DNA of 53,294 bases from positions 491,906 through 545,199 of the forward strand of contig NMRA01000288.1 of assembly GCA_002633005.1 (NCBI GenBank), in the 5' to 3' direction. This document shows positions 1-11,400 of this stretch, piece by piece. A program made the position numbers and the translations under genes. Each line of letters starts with the position of its first letter. Position 1 is the stretch's first letter. Below the pieces are notes generated by a model. It had not been told where the DNA came from. It searched no databases and was given only the letters and a program-made list of their open reading frames with translations. The DNA comes from Phoronis australis (Eukaryota > Phoronida > Phoronidae).

Positions 1-1442
1 CACTTCCCAGAAGAACTGCTCACTTGAGAATGTTGATTTATAAACATGCTTTCGTAGTTTTCTCAGTAGGCCTATGTGAACCATAAATCAAAAACTGTCC
101 GATAACTATGCTGCAATTGGGCAAGCAGACGACATAATCAGTCGGCACCGAAGTTTGAATTTTGTAATTAATTACCAGTAGCATTGCCAAAAGTACTCAC
201 AATACCAACACTTGTACTATTGAAAGACTTTGAAAAGCGTTTCAATGCCGAAATTAATATTTTTTTCGTTGTTTTGGACAGTAAAGTAGATGCAAGTATT
301 TCTCGTGAAAATACACTAACCGGAAACTGCACCAGAAAGGTCAGGAGAGTTCAGCTCAACAGTCAGCATATGCCAGAGTTGCGAATCTGTTGTCTATAAT
401 CTATGCTGGCATGCAGGGTGTTACGGTATTTTGTCAACGGCCAATGATACTTTTGGATACTTATGTCAAGCACGCGCGTGAATTGAACGTTCAGCATTAC
501 TTCAGTCAAGGACTCCTTTGTTCAGTTATGTAGCCGGACGGGCGAGTTTTAAACTGGTCGACAATTTACCGCTCAGGCAGTTTTATTTTGAACTTCAGTC
601 TCTGCCTGCCACGGTCGGATATTTGGAATACTCTTTATGTTTGGTCGTCTCGACATGACAACCATGAGATCCAACTTGACTGACATCATGTAAGTTTATT
701 GGCGAAGTGGTAAACGCGGAGTCCATTTGAAAAGCGAACATCTACTTAAAATCAAAATAGAACAACGAACGTCTAATCAAAATGTGCCTATGGTCATCTC
801 GTTATTAACTAGCTGCCGTTTTTTTGTTTTTTTTTTGTTGTTTTTAGTCCCCGATTCAGTTTGCCGTAAAAGGTCCACAATACTGGAATATTCGAGCCCT
901 CATATTTTAGGCTGGGTGCGCGCATGTGAAGATAGACTTAAGGAATTGGCATTTACTGGAATGGTAAGGGTTTGTGGTGGATGTGGGGTGGTGTTTCGCA
1001 AGACTTGCTTACGATTTAGTAGCTAATCGGTCGGCTTCAGATGTGACAAGTGCGGATGTTTTTTTTTTCATTTTTCTCCTACGGTTGCGCTCTGGGTTTC
1101 GTTGTAACATGTCTTAACACCCTAATAGCCATTGAAATCACTAATGACTGGATCGTAGGATTTTTGTCTGTGATGTTCACTAGTTAAAACCTGATGAAAA
1201 ACCAAAAAAATTACGATAACCATGTTGTTATCTGAAGATATAGTGCACGGGGGGCGGCCGGGGGGAGGGGGTGTCAAAACCATCAATTTTTCGTTTGTAG
1301 TTTTCAAGTAAAGCGAACAATGTGATGAACGTTTATCTGTTTTTGACGTCATAGTACATTTACGTCACATATTGTTTCGTAAGAGCGCTATATCTAAATT
1401 TACAAAGTTACTCGCATTGCGGTATACATTCATGGTGCCAAA
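1..1442. other. Upstream region of the coiled-coil gene, no gene recognised
   Basis: Only short open frames without domain features occur here. A poly-T stretch lies near 820-845 and a G-rich stretch near 1250-1270. The segment around 800-926 is a truncated MITE copy, listed separately. An in-frame TAA at 1395-1397 closes the frame that leads into the ATG at 1443. The 5' UTR and promoter of the following gene should lie here, but I see no clear TATA box or initiator. Confidence 0.5.
800..926 (-). mobile_element. Truncated copy of the CATGCGCGCACCCAG MITE family
   Basis: The right end CTGGGTGCGCGCATG (912-926) is identical to the terminal repeat of the complete copy at 51303-51576. The inner part (AAAAGGTCCA, ATTCGAGCC) matches the copy at 4811-5045. 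No partner terminal repeat or target duplication is visible on the left, so this copy is truncated or its left end has decayed. Confidence 0.6.
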
Positions 1443-4400
1443 ATGGCAGAACTTGAGAGAAGTTCGAGTATGTACGGCAGCTTGCCACTTGAAATCATCA
1501 AAGATGTGATGGAATATCGTGTTAACGATCTCAAGATCAGAAAAGAGTAAGTAACTGATTCCAAATAGCAGATAATCAGCATTGCAATGTGTTTTTTCGC
1601 AAAGAAAATAGTCGAAATTGATAGACTAACTTGTTTTTTTCGCAAATCCAGATGTTACCGGGATACCTTTTGTTTATTTGTTTACAATTGTACACCAGTT
1701 CAGTGCACGTGTTTTTCTAATAACTTGACAAACTGAGTGCACTGGCCACAAGAATGTTTGTTTCTAACGCATTCCTTACCGAGTCTTCCATACATAGTAT
1801 GTTTTGCGATAAAAAAAATGTATCAAGAAGACGAACAATTATTGCACTCACTCTACCAGTTCAAAACTCACGCAACTTGGGAAATGTATTTTAAATCAAT
1901 TTTTAACGTTATGTTAGCTCATTGTTCTGCAAAGATTCGACATTCTGCTGCTTTCCATTATCCCAAATGCAGATTTGTTAATCCCATAAGCACTTTTCAT
2001 TTAAAGGGTGCAGAACAACCTGGCAAAGTACTATGAAGCTGAGATGAAGTGTTGTAAGGAGATGGGAAAAGTTGTAAGCAGGCTTGTAAGAGAAATGGAC
2101 AGAAGGCAGCAAAAGACTATGAAGCTTTGCAAGGCAGAAAGTGAGTATATTCGCGGGTATTACATAGGCTCGTGTTTCTGATCGTAACACTTGATGTATA
2201 CAAACTGAATTGGTCACTGCACTATAACTTTTTACTTATAGAAAAACATATACTTAAATGAGAACTAATCACTCTCTTGACAGAGTTGCCACGTGGATCG
2301 GGATTTGCCGTAACGAAAAGGCTATTCCGACAGCGAGTTAAAATCAGTTTAACAGGGAGACAGCCTGGCTTCACCCCGAACAGAGCATTCTACTGTTACG
2401 TATATTGTCACCCGCGACGGTAATATATATACAATAGTACCTAGTCAGAAAATATATGCCGTCAACATCAACACATATTGACTTCGGGACAATCATATGT
2501 GTTACTGCGACAATATATGTCACAAAAAATTACCTCAAAATCCAAAGAGGAATGGTCTACGAAAGGCAGTCGGTCTATGGAGGTCTAAAACTCTTTATTC
2601 AAAGGCAAACTAATGTTAAGTTTTAACTTTTTTCAAAACTTTAACGTAAGACGAATGTTAGCCATTTGAAGAAAAATTAACGTAACCCAGTTTCCTGGGA
2701 CGGGCCCCAATTTTTACGGTGTCAACCATATTAAGGAACGTGCGTCAGCGGTCTCTGAAATATCGATGAGGCGTGCACAGGATTCCGGCACCTGGGGTGT
2801 CGGGACGATATCGGTATCACTTCCTTCATTTCTTCGCCTCGTCCCATTCTTATTAGCGACCAATTTTGCCACCGCCCCTATTGCAGTGCCACATGGGTAG
2901 CCAAACCTGGTGGATTGATTAAGCCAAGAAGCACCATGAATCGTATAATTATTTTGAACAAACAGGAGTCTTAGATCCTTTTACCACTCCTATAGCTTTA
3001 TTAGTTTTATGTCCCTCTAATGAAATTATTCGGTTGTAGTTATTGTTTCGACTTTTTTAATGTTTATTACGAAATACAATGAATATACAAAACCCAGAAA
3101 GCGCCGAGACGCATTAGATCTGGGTAAAAAATACAAAGAAGTCTATATACAATTTTTATATACGAATACATAAATAAAAAACTGATGTTACGAATACAAT
3201 GATAAATGACAACGAATGAAAATAATTCATTTTCATACTGATATATAAAATTCTATCCACTCACACAAAGAGATTTAATGTTATAAAGAAATTCTGATAC
3301 TATTTCAAATAAAACCTTATTTTCGTTTGAGTTAAGTTCTTGACATCCATATAGAAAGAAATTAATTTTGTTGTACAATATTGTTTCGACTTGCGCCTAG
3401 ACGTTTATGTGGAACTAACTTAGAAATAAAACAGTTGCTAACGAACCAGGGTCGTAGGAAGGTGCATACGAAAATTACTGAAGGGCACGGACATATTCCG
3501 CTTAGCACCAAGGATTAGTAGGGCCTACAGCTTAAAATGCTATACTAAATATCGGCAATAACAGGCTGCAGAAGTATTAGTGACCAAAGGGCTCGTGCCC
3601 GCGATCCCTGAGCTTCATATAGTCCTGGTAGACGTACTTAAAATACCAGTCATGTCACTAGGCTTAAATTTACAATGTTTTCAAAATGTCTGCTCACAAT
3701 CTCTCGTAGGCCAATATACGAAAAAGATCGAAGAGTTCTGGAATTTCATGGACTCACGCAAAAATGACCTCCAAAGAAGACTTGATGTCATGAAATATGA
3801 CGCAGAGAGGTCGATGGTTGTATTCAAGTCGTAAGTTTGATTGTAGTGATGGCAGTGTTCAACTGCTATCTGATTATGGTAGTCAAACAGAATTAAGACA
3901 CCTCAATTGTAGGCCTAGTAACATAAATTTCACTTGAAACGCTATTATTTCTGAAGAAAGTCACTCAGCGAAGTTGCAATTCTGCTAAATCAACATCCAA
4001 CGAAAGTGACCTACTTCTTTAAATTAGCTCAAAATACGTATACCTGCTGCTTTAGCCTTTAATTTCTCGGAACTGAACAAATTAACATGATGCATGTAAA
4101 TACTTAAAAGTTCAAAATTCTGTGTGATTTGGTTTATTTTACGGATTGCTCTTTCATGAGAATTATGGTAATCAAAGAAAAAGGAGCTAGAACATGATCA
4201 TTAACATAGTCCACCCTCACGGCTTCAAAAGTAGAACGTCAAGACAACTGGCCATGGCTCCTTTCAAATGCTAAAATAAGGACAAAGATTAATTAATTAC
4301 GAGTTTGCCATGTTAAATAAATTTCTGTATGCATGTGATCCGTTGAAATTCGTCCTAACTGCGTGCCTTTTGCTCATTACCGAGACTTTCTGCAGTCATA

Positions 4401-7400
4401 TCGCCGAACTACATTTGGAGGCAAAGTTTCATTAGCTTTAAGTGTCTGCAACTTTTGTAACCCACCAGCCTGCGCTACCTGCGCTTGTATGCTGTACTGC
4501 TGTGAGAATAATTTCAACAGATGTGAATTGTTCACCTGCACCTGCATCGCCATAAGCTGGTTAGAGAGTTGGCTACGACGTTTTGGGGTTAAACCAAGTG
4601 TTATTGTAAAGTAGTGTATTATTTGTATGCTCTTTAGAAGCGTAGAGAGCATGGATACAGGGAAAAGAACTGCTCAGCAAGTTGTCAAAAGAAACATCGT
4701 GAAGGAGAAATGTCAGAAGAAAGTCGATAAGTTGACCGACGTAAGTAATGACAAATATGTGTGAAGCGTGACAAAAATAGAAACGTTAGCTGGTGATTTT
4801 CTTATGATTGCATGCGCACACCCAGGGAGCCCCCATTTGGCGAAGGAGGCAAAAAGGTCCGCCTCGGAGAGACAAAAAGTCCGGGAAAACGAGACAAAAG
4901 TCCACTAAAAACGCGAAAACGCACAATTCACAGCTCCGAGCGTGGTACCCCGTGATTTTTTTAGTCCGTCCGCTTTTTTGTTAGTAAAAGGTCCATATCG
5001 TCGGCAATTCGAGCCAACCCATTTTAAAGGTTGAGTGCGCGCATGGATTGCTACCGCTGCTTCTCACTTTCCTTTGTATTTCTGCGTTTTAGCTCATCGA
5101 ACCTCCTCTGTCGGCAGCTGTTAGTACATCTAATGATATTTTTGTGCATTTTTGTTCAACAAGAGAATCAATGAAAGTAATTTACAGCGGAACAAAATGC
5201 TTCGTCGAAGACACCCGGTATCAAAGTTTTAGATTTTTCGCAAAAGAGTTTAAGATGGCGCCAGTACACAGTATTAACAAGATCTCTCACCTACTGTGCC
5301 TTCTCACGTCTTTACTGCTTGGATATTGAAAACACCAAACTGCCTGGTTTTATTGTGCTCTGTCTAATAGTCTTCATTAAGCGTTAACGAATTTGCTACG
5401 AATGCCTTGCCGCGGACGTCTTTTCAACAGAACGACCCTGTGTTCGGTTTGTTCTAACCAACCTTTCCTGACAGTTCTATCCACCACATGTGATCGGTAC
5501 ATTCTGTCCTGGCCAACATCTCACTAGCGGCTTTTCGCCCGATGTGCCCGCGTGGGACATGCATCCATGCACAATTTTGCCTTGTTCTCTATTGAAGGAA
5601 GAGCCTCGGCTGGCAGAAAGTCACAGAAAAATGGACATGAGGTACAGAACAACAGCTCGAGTCCACCGTCAAGCGTGGGTGGCTTCAAAGAATGACGTCA
5701 CAAACAACCAAGTGACAAAAGCCATGTATGAAAGCGCCAACCAAAGTCTGATCACGGAATGTGCCGAGGTGAGCGCTACGGAAAAGCAACTGCGAAGAGC
5801 TTGTTCTAGGGATATCGTGGGTGAAATGTTAAAAACTCGGGTACATTGGATTGCATGATATACTTTTTCCCCTGTTAGTTAATATGATAACGATTAGTAT
5901 GTGTGCTTGCTGTTTCTAATTAATACAGTGGCACGTTTCAAGAGCAGCCCTTAAACTGCAAACATTGATCCATTCTGGATGAATGTCGTGCCTGAACGCC
6001 TTTACAAAAATCTCGATAACCCACATAGATGAAACAGAATGTCTCCAGTCTGTAGACACAAACAAGTGTTGTTTTTTCATAACACTTTTCCTATTTATAT
6101 ATTTGCAGCTTCATAAAAAAGCTGACCAGCAATTTGACAACACCATTCAGGAGGCGGACGCTGCCATCGACACGGTGATGCGCATAACATCAACTGACTC
6201 CCTGTTGGGACGGTAACTAAGTCTTGTCAATACTAAATGGATAGAAGTAGTAACAAATCTACATTATATACTTTCCTCATCAGTGTGCAAAATTGGTTGC
6301 TATTTTCCTCGCGGAGCCCACTTTAATCAGCCACCGCATCACATAGATTAAGGTTAGATAGGCTATTTGCTATGAATACATGTCACCCGAAGATCATCAC
6401 AGCAGTAAGAGAAAATGTTATGTGCTTGTAACCCGCCAAGGAATTAAAAAACTGTTTACATCCGGGATCCATCTTTCTTGAAGTCACAACGAAATTGACC
6501 TCTGAACTGTTACTTTTTTCCCTAAAAATACTAACACCGGTTCGTTATAATCAACTGCAACCGTTTACACTCGACCTCAAAACAAAACTTCTAATTAGCT
6601 AAGATAGTAGCTGTGAATTAAAGTTAAGTTTGGTTCCCCGCGCACGATCGACGATAAATATGTTCTCAAACTGGCTTCTTCAATCACAATTTCCCAGACG
6701 AAATCAGTATTTTCTGAAACAAAAGTGAAACCAGCACTGAAATGTAAAGAAAATAAAAACGTTTTACTGATCGAACCACACATCTTGCGGGAGTATAAAA
6801 TGAGGAAAACCAAAATGTCGTTAGGAACAACTTTATCCCGAAGATTTTGGTCATTGCGCTAACCTCAAACAAATATTTTTCGTTTCAGTGGAGTACCATC
6901 AACACGCGTTAAGAGCACGCAGACTGACAGCGTCAGAATTGACCCAGTCTTACTATCAAAGCTGTGCTTTCCTGACAGCGCCGCTTCTAGTTCAACAGTC
7001 TTGTACATTCCTTGCACTAGCCTGTCAAATACTGAGTCAGAGAAGCCTCCCGACGACAAGCTGCCAAGGAGCAATTCCCCAGAGCCAAAATTGTCAAAAT
7101 CAGAAATGGAGTTCAGGAAAGGGCTTGAAGCTGAACTGAGGGAATCTCTCACAGACACCACAACATGTCCGACTTGGATCGACGGTGCACTCAGTGACAC
7201 GCAATTCAATCCACGCGCATGGGGATTCAACACCGATCCCTCATCTCCTGAGGAAGCCCAGCCATGTCCAAGCGAGAGATCTACCACCTCCTCCCCTGGA
7301 CTCCGTCATCAGAAAACATCGACGATTTTCGTTAAACCAGCGAGCTTGACTAGCAGTGATTCGGAAGTCAGCATCCTTTCGCTTCCTGTAGCATCCGAAT

Positions 7401-7453
7401 CTGGACCTTCAAAAGTCCCAGCTACTCTTTTGAAATCTGTGGAACATCGCTAA
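1443..7453 (+). CDS. Seven-exon gene for a coiled-coil-like protein of unknown function (433 aa)
   Basis: Exons built by hand: 1443-1546, 2007-2140, 3710-3830, 4638-4740, 5598-5768, 6109-6212 and 6889-7453. Every intron is GT-AG (donors such as GTAAGT and GTGAGT), phases agree at all six junctions, and the sum is 1302 nt (433 codons plus TAA). The start ATG sits in GCCAAAATGG, a good Kozak context, with an in-frame TAA 48 bp upstream. Residues 1 to about 245 are rich in K, E, D, Q and R with spaced hydrophobics and read as long helices, likely a coiled coil. Examples are YYEAEMKCCKEMGKVV in exon 2, the KKIEEFWNFMDSRKNDLQRR stretch in exon 3 and QQFDNTIQEADAAIDTVMRI in exon 6. Residues about 250-433 (last exon) are Ser/Thr/Pro-rich and probably disordered. 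There is no signal peptide or membrane segment, so it is probably intracellular. No family is recognised. An alternative first exon or skipping of exon 5 (57 codons, phase 0-0) is possible. Confidence 0.72.
2220..3700. other. Intron of the coiled-coil gene, no element recognised
   Basis: The stretch is AT-rich, especially 2930-3430. It holds repeats of ATATATG/CAATATATG near 2405-2520, and a similar word set recurs near 38205-38250, which hints at a diffuse dispersed repeat. I see no coding segment. Confidence 0.4.
4811..5045 (-). mobile_element. Complete MITE, CATGCGCGCACCCAG family, with GATTG target duplication
   Basis: The left end is CATGCGCACACCCAGG (from 4811) and the right end is the reverse complement of CATGCGCGCACTCAACC (to 5045). 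The flanks carry a perfect 5 bp direct repeat GATTG at 4806-4810 and 5046-5050. The interior is the reverse complement of much of the copy at 51303-51576 (AAAAGTCC and GAGACAAAA runs). It is 235 bp long with no coding capacity, so it is non-autonomous. It sits in the intron between exons 4 and 5 of the coiled-coil gene. Confidence 0.85.
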
Positions 7454-7550
7454 ATCTCATCAATAGCGTCCACATCAAAAGGACTGTTAGCAAGCAACAT
7501 AGGTCTTACTTAGATAAATATGCAACTTTCTTCAGCCACTGCTGGCTTTT

Positions 7551-8147
7551 TCAAGCCAGTGCAACCTCTGGTGGATTCCGGTCAAAGTTCAGAAAATCGG
7601 CGGGAAACTTTAGCCAGAATCCTGTCTCAGGTGTTTGGTAAGTTGAAGCTCGCTTCCTTGACGGATTTTTAATTCTTTCGTGTTTATACTCTTTGACTCC
7701 CTGTTCAGACCAATTTTTCTGCTTGTCAATGATTAGTACATTGTCAAGGTCGAAGCTGTGGCTGGATGCCTGATAGTGGGTACACTCGGCATAAGAGTCA
7801 TAAGTGTTACCGGAGCTAGGTCGACGATGTTGGGACAACCGTATTTTCTAGGACTGCTTAGTTTTACCTACATAGGTTTCAGGGCACTCTTCACACTGTG
7901 TTCCACAAACCACACCAGCTATCTTTTCCTTAGGTTGTTTGTCCGTAGGGTTCACGAGTTCTTGTCTCAAAGTGCCAACAGGTTTGATAGACGTGGTGAT
8001 ATCAAATGTCCTGAACACATGTAGTAGTTGTTCAGAAACTCTTTCTACATAAGGAAAAGGTATCCTGGCCAATGGTTGATCAGGTTGAATAGCGTCAATG
8101 TTGTTGAGTGTTCTACGGGTAGCCTTGCTAAAGACCCAACGTGGGTA
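7551..8147 (-). pseudogene. Penelope-like element, C-terminal GIY-YIG endonuclease part, broken
   Basis: Reading leftward, the frame gives a linker (PYVERVSEQLLHVFRTFDI), then the basic LVNPTDKQPKEKIAGVV, the Cys cluster CGTQCEECPETYVGKT and the tail with HSFDLDNVLIIDKQKNW. This is the order seen at the C-terminus of Penelope-like elements (RT followed by GIY-YIG, the TYVGKT strand being the YIG part). One in-frame TAG (7848-7850) follows GKTKQS, where the related copy at 20985 has TTG. The RT part continues on the other side of the inserted LTR element (12896-13080). The element is dead by this stop and by internal deletion. Confidence 0.75.
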
Positions 8148-8151
8148 CCTG
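8148..8151. repeat. Target-site duplication (CCTG), left copy
   Basis: CCTG directly abuts the left LTR and recurs at 12892-12895 after the right LTR. Four-base duplications are usual for several Ty3/gypsy lineages. Confidence 0.7.
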
Positions 8152-8269
8152 AGTTGATGTTGCCGGATTTTGTATGTGATAAAATAAACACAGTCTTAGA
8201 CGGAAGCCATCTTTATTCCAACTCCCTCCACTAGCGCCACCTAACAGTTACATAACTAACTACTCAACA
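8152..8269 (-). repeat. 3' LTR (118 bp)
   Basis: On the minus strand it begins TGTTGAGTAG and ends CAACATCAACT. It matches 12774-12891 over its whole length. It contains AATAAA (minus strand, in GGAATAAAGATGG), a plausible polyadenylation signal. Confidence 0.93.
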
Positions 8270-8277
8270 CCTTCCCC
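8270..8277 (-). promoter_or_regulatory. Polypurine tract
   Basis: GGGGAAGG on the minus strand directly abuts the first base of the 3' LTR, as expected for the plus-strand primer of reverse transcription. Confidence 0.75.
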
Positions 8278-8436
8278 GTCTAGTTTTTTTTTTAAGACTC
8301 AAAAACGTTAACAGAAAAAAAATGATAAAGCTTATAGAAAACAAAGGTTAATACTAAAGTACATCAATGCTTGCTTACAGCAAACAGAAGCATCCTACAA
8401 CCCCTGAGTGTAATGATGTTACTATGTCTAAAACAC

Positions 8437-11400
8437 TTATTCTAGAAACCGTTTAGGAGTTTTCACTTGACGGCCGGAACGGGTGACATAATAGGGACTA
8501 TCACTGCTTGCAACGATGGGTGGTGTTGGTGGGCCATTTTCGTTGGTAGAATGATTCTCAGAGAGGTCTGACTCCACCGTAGGCAAATTATTTTGAATGT
8601 TAATAGGCATAGGTGTCACCACCGGAAGCAGGGGTGGGTTATACACCTGCTTGTGCATGCTCTCAAACTCAGAGTCTTGGTATCCCTGAACTACAGGATT
8701 TGATGGAGGCGCAGCAAGTCTCACTTGGGCTCTATTTCTACGAACCTGGCCGCGAGGTGTGTTAACAACATATGAACGCGGAGAATCATTACCTGCAACC
8801 TGCCCATAAGCCCAAGGACCAGATTTATTATGCGGAGAAGGTTTAACATAAACAAAATCACCTGAACGTATATCAGGTACATCACATCTGATATCCTTAT
8901 TATAGTTTAACGCAGCCCTTTGCCGTTTCTGCTCAATCTCAGACGAAACTAACGGAGAATACGCTGGAGTTAACAGTGACCTAGGAGTCGGAAGAGTACT
9001 TCTCGTTCGGCGACCCATACACCGCTGTGCTGGACTCAACGTGTGACCCTGCTGAGGAGTATTACGATAGTACAACAACCCTAAAGTGACATCATCACAT
9101 TTTTTAACAAGGGATTTAAACACCTTCACTGCCGACTCCGCTTTTCCATTACCCTGGGGCCAGTAGGGAGACGAAGTTTTATGTTCAATGGAATACATTG
9201 AGCAAAACGACGAAAATTCACGACTGATATACTGTGGCGCATTGTCAGTCAATAGTACTTCGGGTATCCCGTGACGTGCAAAGTGAGCCTTCGTTTTTTC
9301 AATTACTGTCATAGACAATGTATTTGGCAACAGGTCAATTTCAATAAAATCAGAAAAATGGTCAACCGTTACTAGGTACGCTTTCGAGTTGTACTCACAT
9401 AAATCTTGGCTAACGAATTGCCATGGATACTGTGGTATCGGTTGTGTCAACATAGGCTGCTTTGGGTTCTCTGAAGCAAATTGTGCACATTTACCACAAG
9501 CAGAACAATAATCTGTGATATCAGCCCTCATACCCGGCCAGTAAATAATATCCTTGCACAACCTTATGCAACTTTCAGCACCAGCATGAGAGGAATGTAT
9601 ACGCTTCAGCATGTCCCGCCGAAGCGAAGCAGGTACAACAGCCTGTAAGCCCCGATAAACTATACCGTCCTGGACAGACATCTCGTCTCTTATTGACCAA
9701 AAAGGAGCAAGTTGCATGGGTAGTTTTGATTTAGAATTTGGCCAACCATGTTGAATAACAGAACACAATTCTGTCAGCAAGGAATCAGAGGCTGTTCTTT
9801 GTTGTAACTCTTTCATGGTACTCGATGACAGCTGGGGATTATGTTCAGAGTCACAAAGAACTTTATCTACTCGAAATAGTTCAAAACTGTTAGGCTTAGC
9901 CTCGTTAAGAGCTAGAAGAGGGGCTCTAGACAAAGTATCCGCAATAAGTAGTGAAGTACCTTTCTTATAAATCACTGTCAGATTGTATCTCTGCAATCGC
10001 AACATTATTTTTTGCAACCTACGGGGGGCTTTCGCAAGGGGCTTCTTAAATATTGTTTCTAGGGGCTGGTGATCCGTGTGTACAGTTACTTGTTTCCCGT
10101 ATATCCAAAGGTCCCATTTCTCACAAGCAGAACAAATTGCAAGTGCTTCCTTTTCAATTTGGGCCCACATTAGTTCATTGGGGCGCAAAGTGCACGAGAC
10201 AAACGCAACAGGCTGCAACTTACCACAAGTCGCAGGCTGAAGGAGGGCACCACCTAAACCAGAGTCTGAAGCATCCACCTGAAGGACAATCGGTTTAGTG
10301 TAATCAAAATAAGCCAAACAAGGGGCATTCGTGATCATCTTTTTAGTTTTTTGAAATGCTTGTTGTGCAACCTTAGACCAAACAAACATGGAATCTCTCC
10401 TAGTCAAATCGTACAGTGGCTTGACAACAGATGACAAGTTTGGGCAAAAACTACCAAGATAGTTGACCATCCCTAGAAATCGTTCTACACCCTTTTTTTC
10501 AGTGGGGGCAGGCATGTCATTTATGGCTTTAACCTTGTTAGGATCAGCCTTAACACCAGACTCAGTAATTTGATGGCCCATGAAATTGATAGACTTGAGT
10601 TTAAATTGAACTTTATTTGGATTTAGTTTTAAACATCTGCTCTGGGCTCTTTCCATGAGTCTCACAACATTTGCGTCATGATCACGTTCAGCCTCCGCTG
10701 GACTGTCTCCAAGACCAAAGATCAAAATATCATCAGCAATGCTTACAACACCCGGTAAACCATCTAATGCTTCATGGATGCGTTTCTGGAATTCCTCCGG
10801 GGCAGAAGATGCACCATAAGGTAACCTAAGCCATCTGTATCTACCCCAAGGCGTTTGCATTGTGGTGGTCAGGCTTGACTCGTCATCAAGGCGCACTTGG
10901 GTAAAACCATCCAAGGCATCGACAATAGTAAAACACTTGTATGCTTTAGGAGATAAGCGTGGTAGTAACTCATGAATAGTTGGAATCGTATACTTGGGTA
11001 TGACAATAGCCTTATTGATTGTTTGACTAGGATCCAGACACAATCTTGTTTTAACATCACCTGACTCGGTGCGCTTCTCTACAACGTGCATGTTAGAGCA
11101 CCAATCAGTTGGCTCATCGACCTTAACAAGTTTGCCAGATGCAACCATCTCATTTAATTTAGCTTTCACCCTTTCACGTTTTGCAACTGGTAATCGGTGA
11201 ATGGGTGCATGAACTGGGGTTACAGAGGGATCCATCGTGAATTTTACAGGTTGACCTACATCACCCAAACCCCGAAAATTATCTGGATATTTATCAAATA
11301 GCAAATCTTTTGTGAGAGGGCGATCAGTGAGAACAGTGTTCACACCTACATCAGGTGTTTCCTGTTTCAAATTGGGGCCATAGACTCGAGTTTTGTCATA

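Noticed and set aside
4363-4652. Overlapping frames of 83 and 91 codons on opposite strands
   Set aside because: They lie in an intron just before exon 4 of the coiled-coil gene, with no domain and no splice support.
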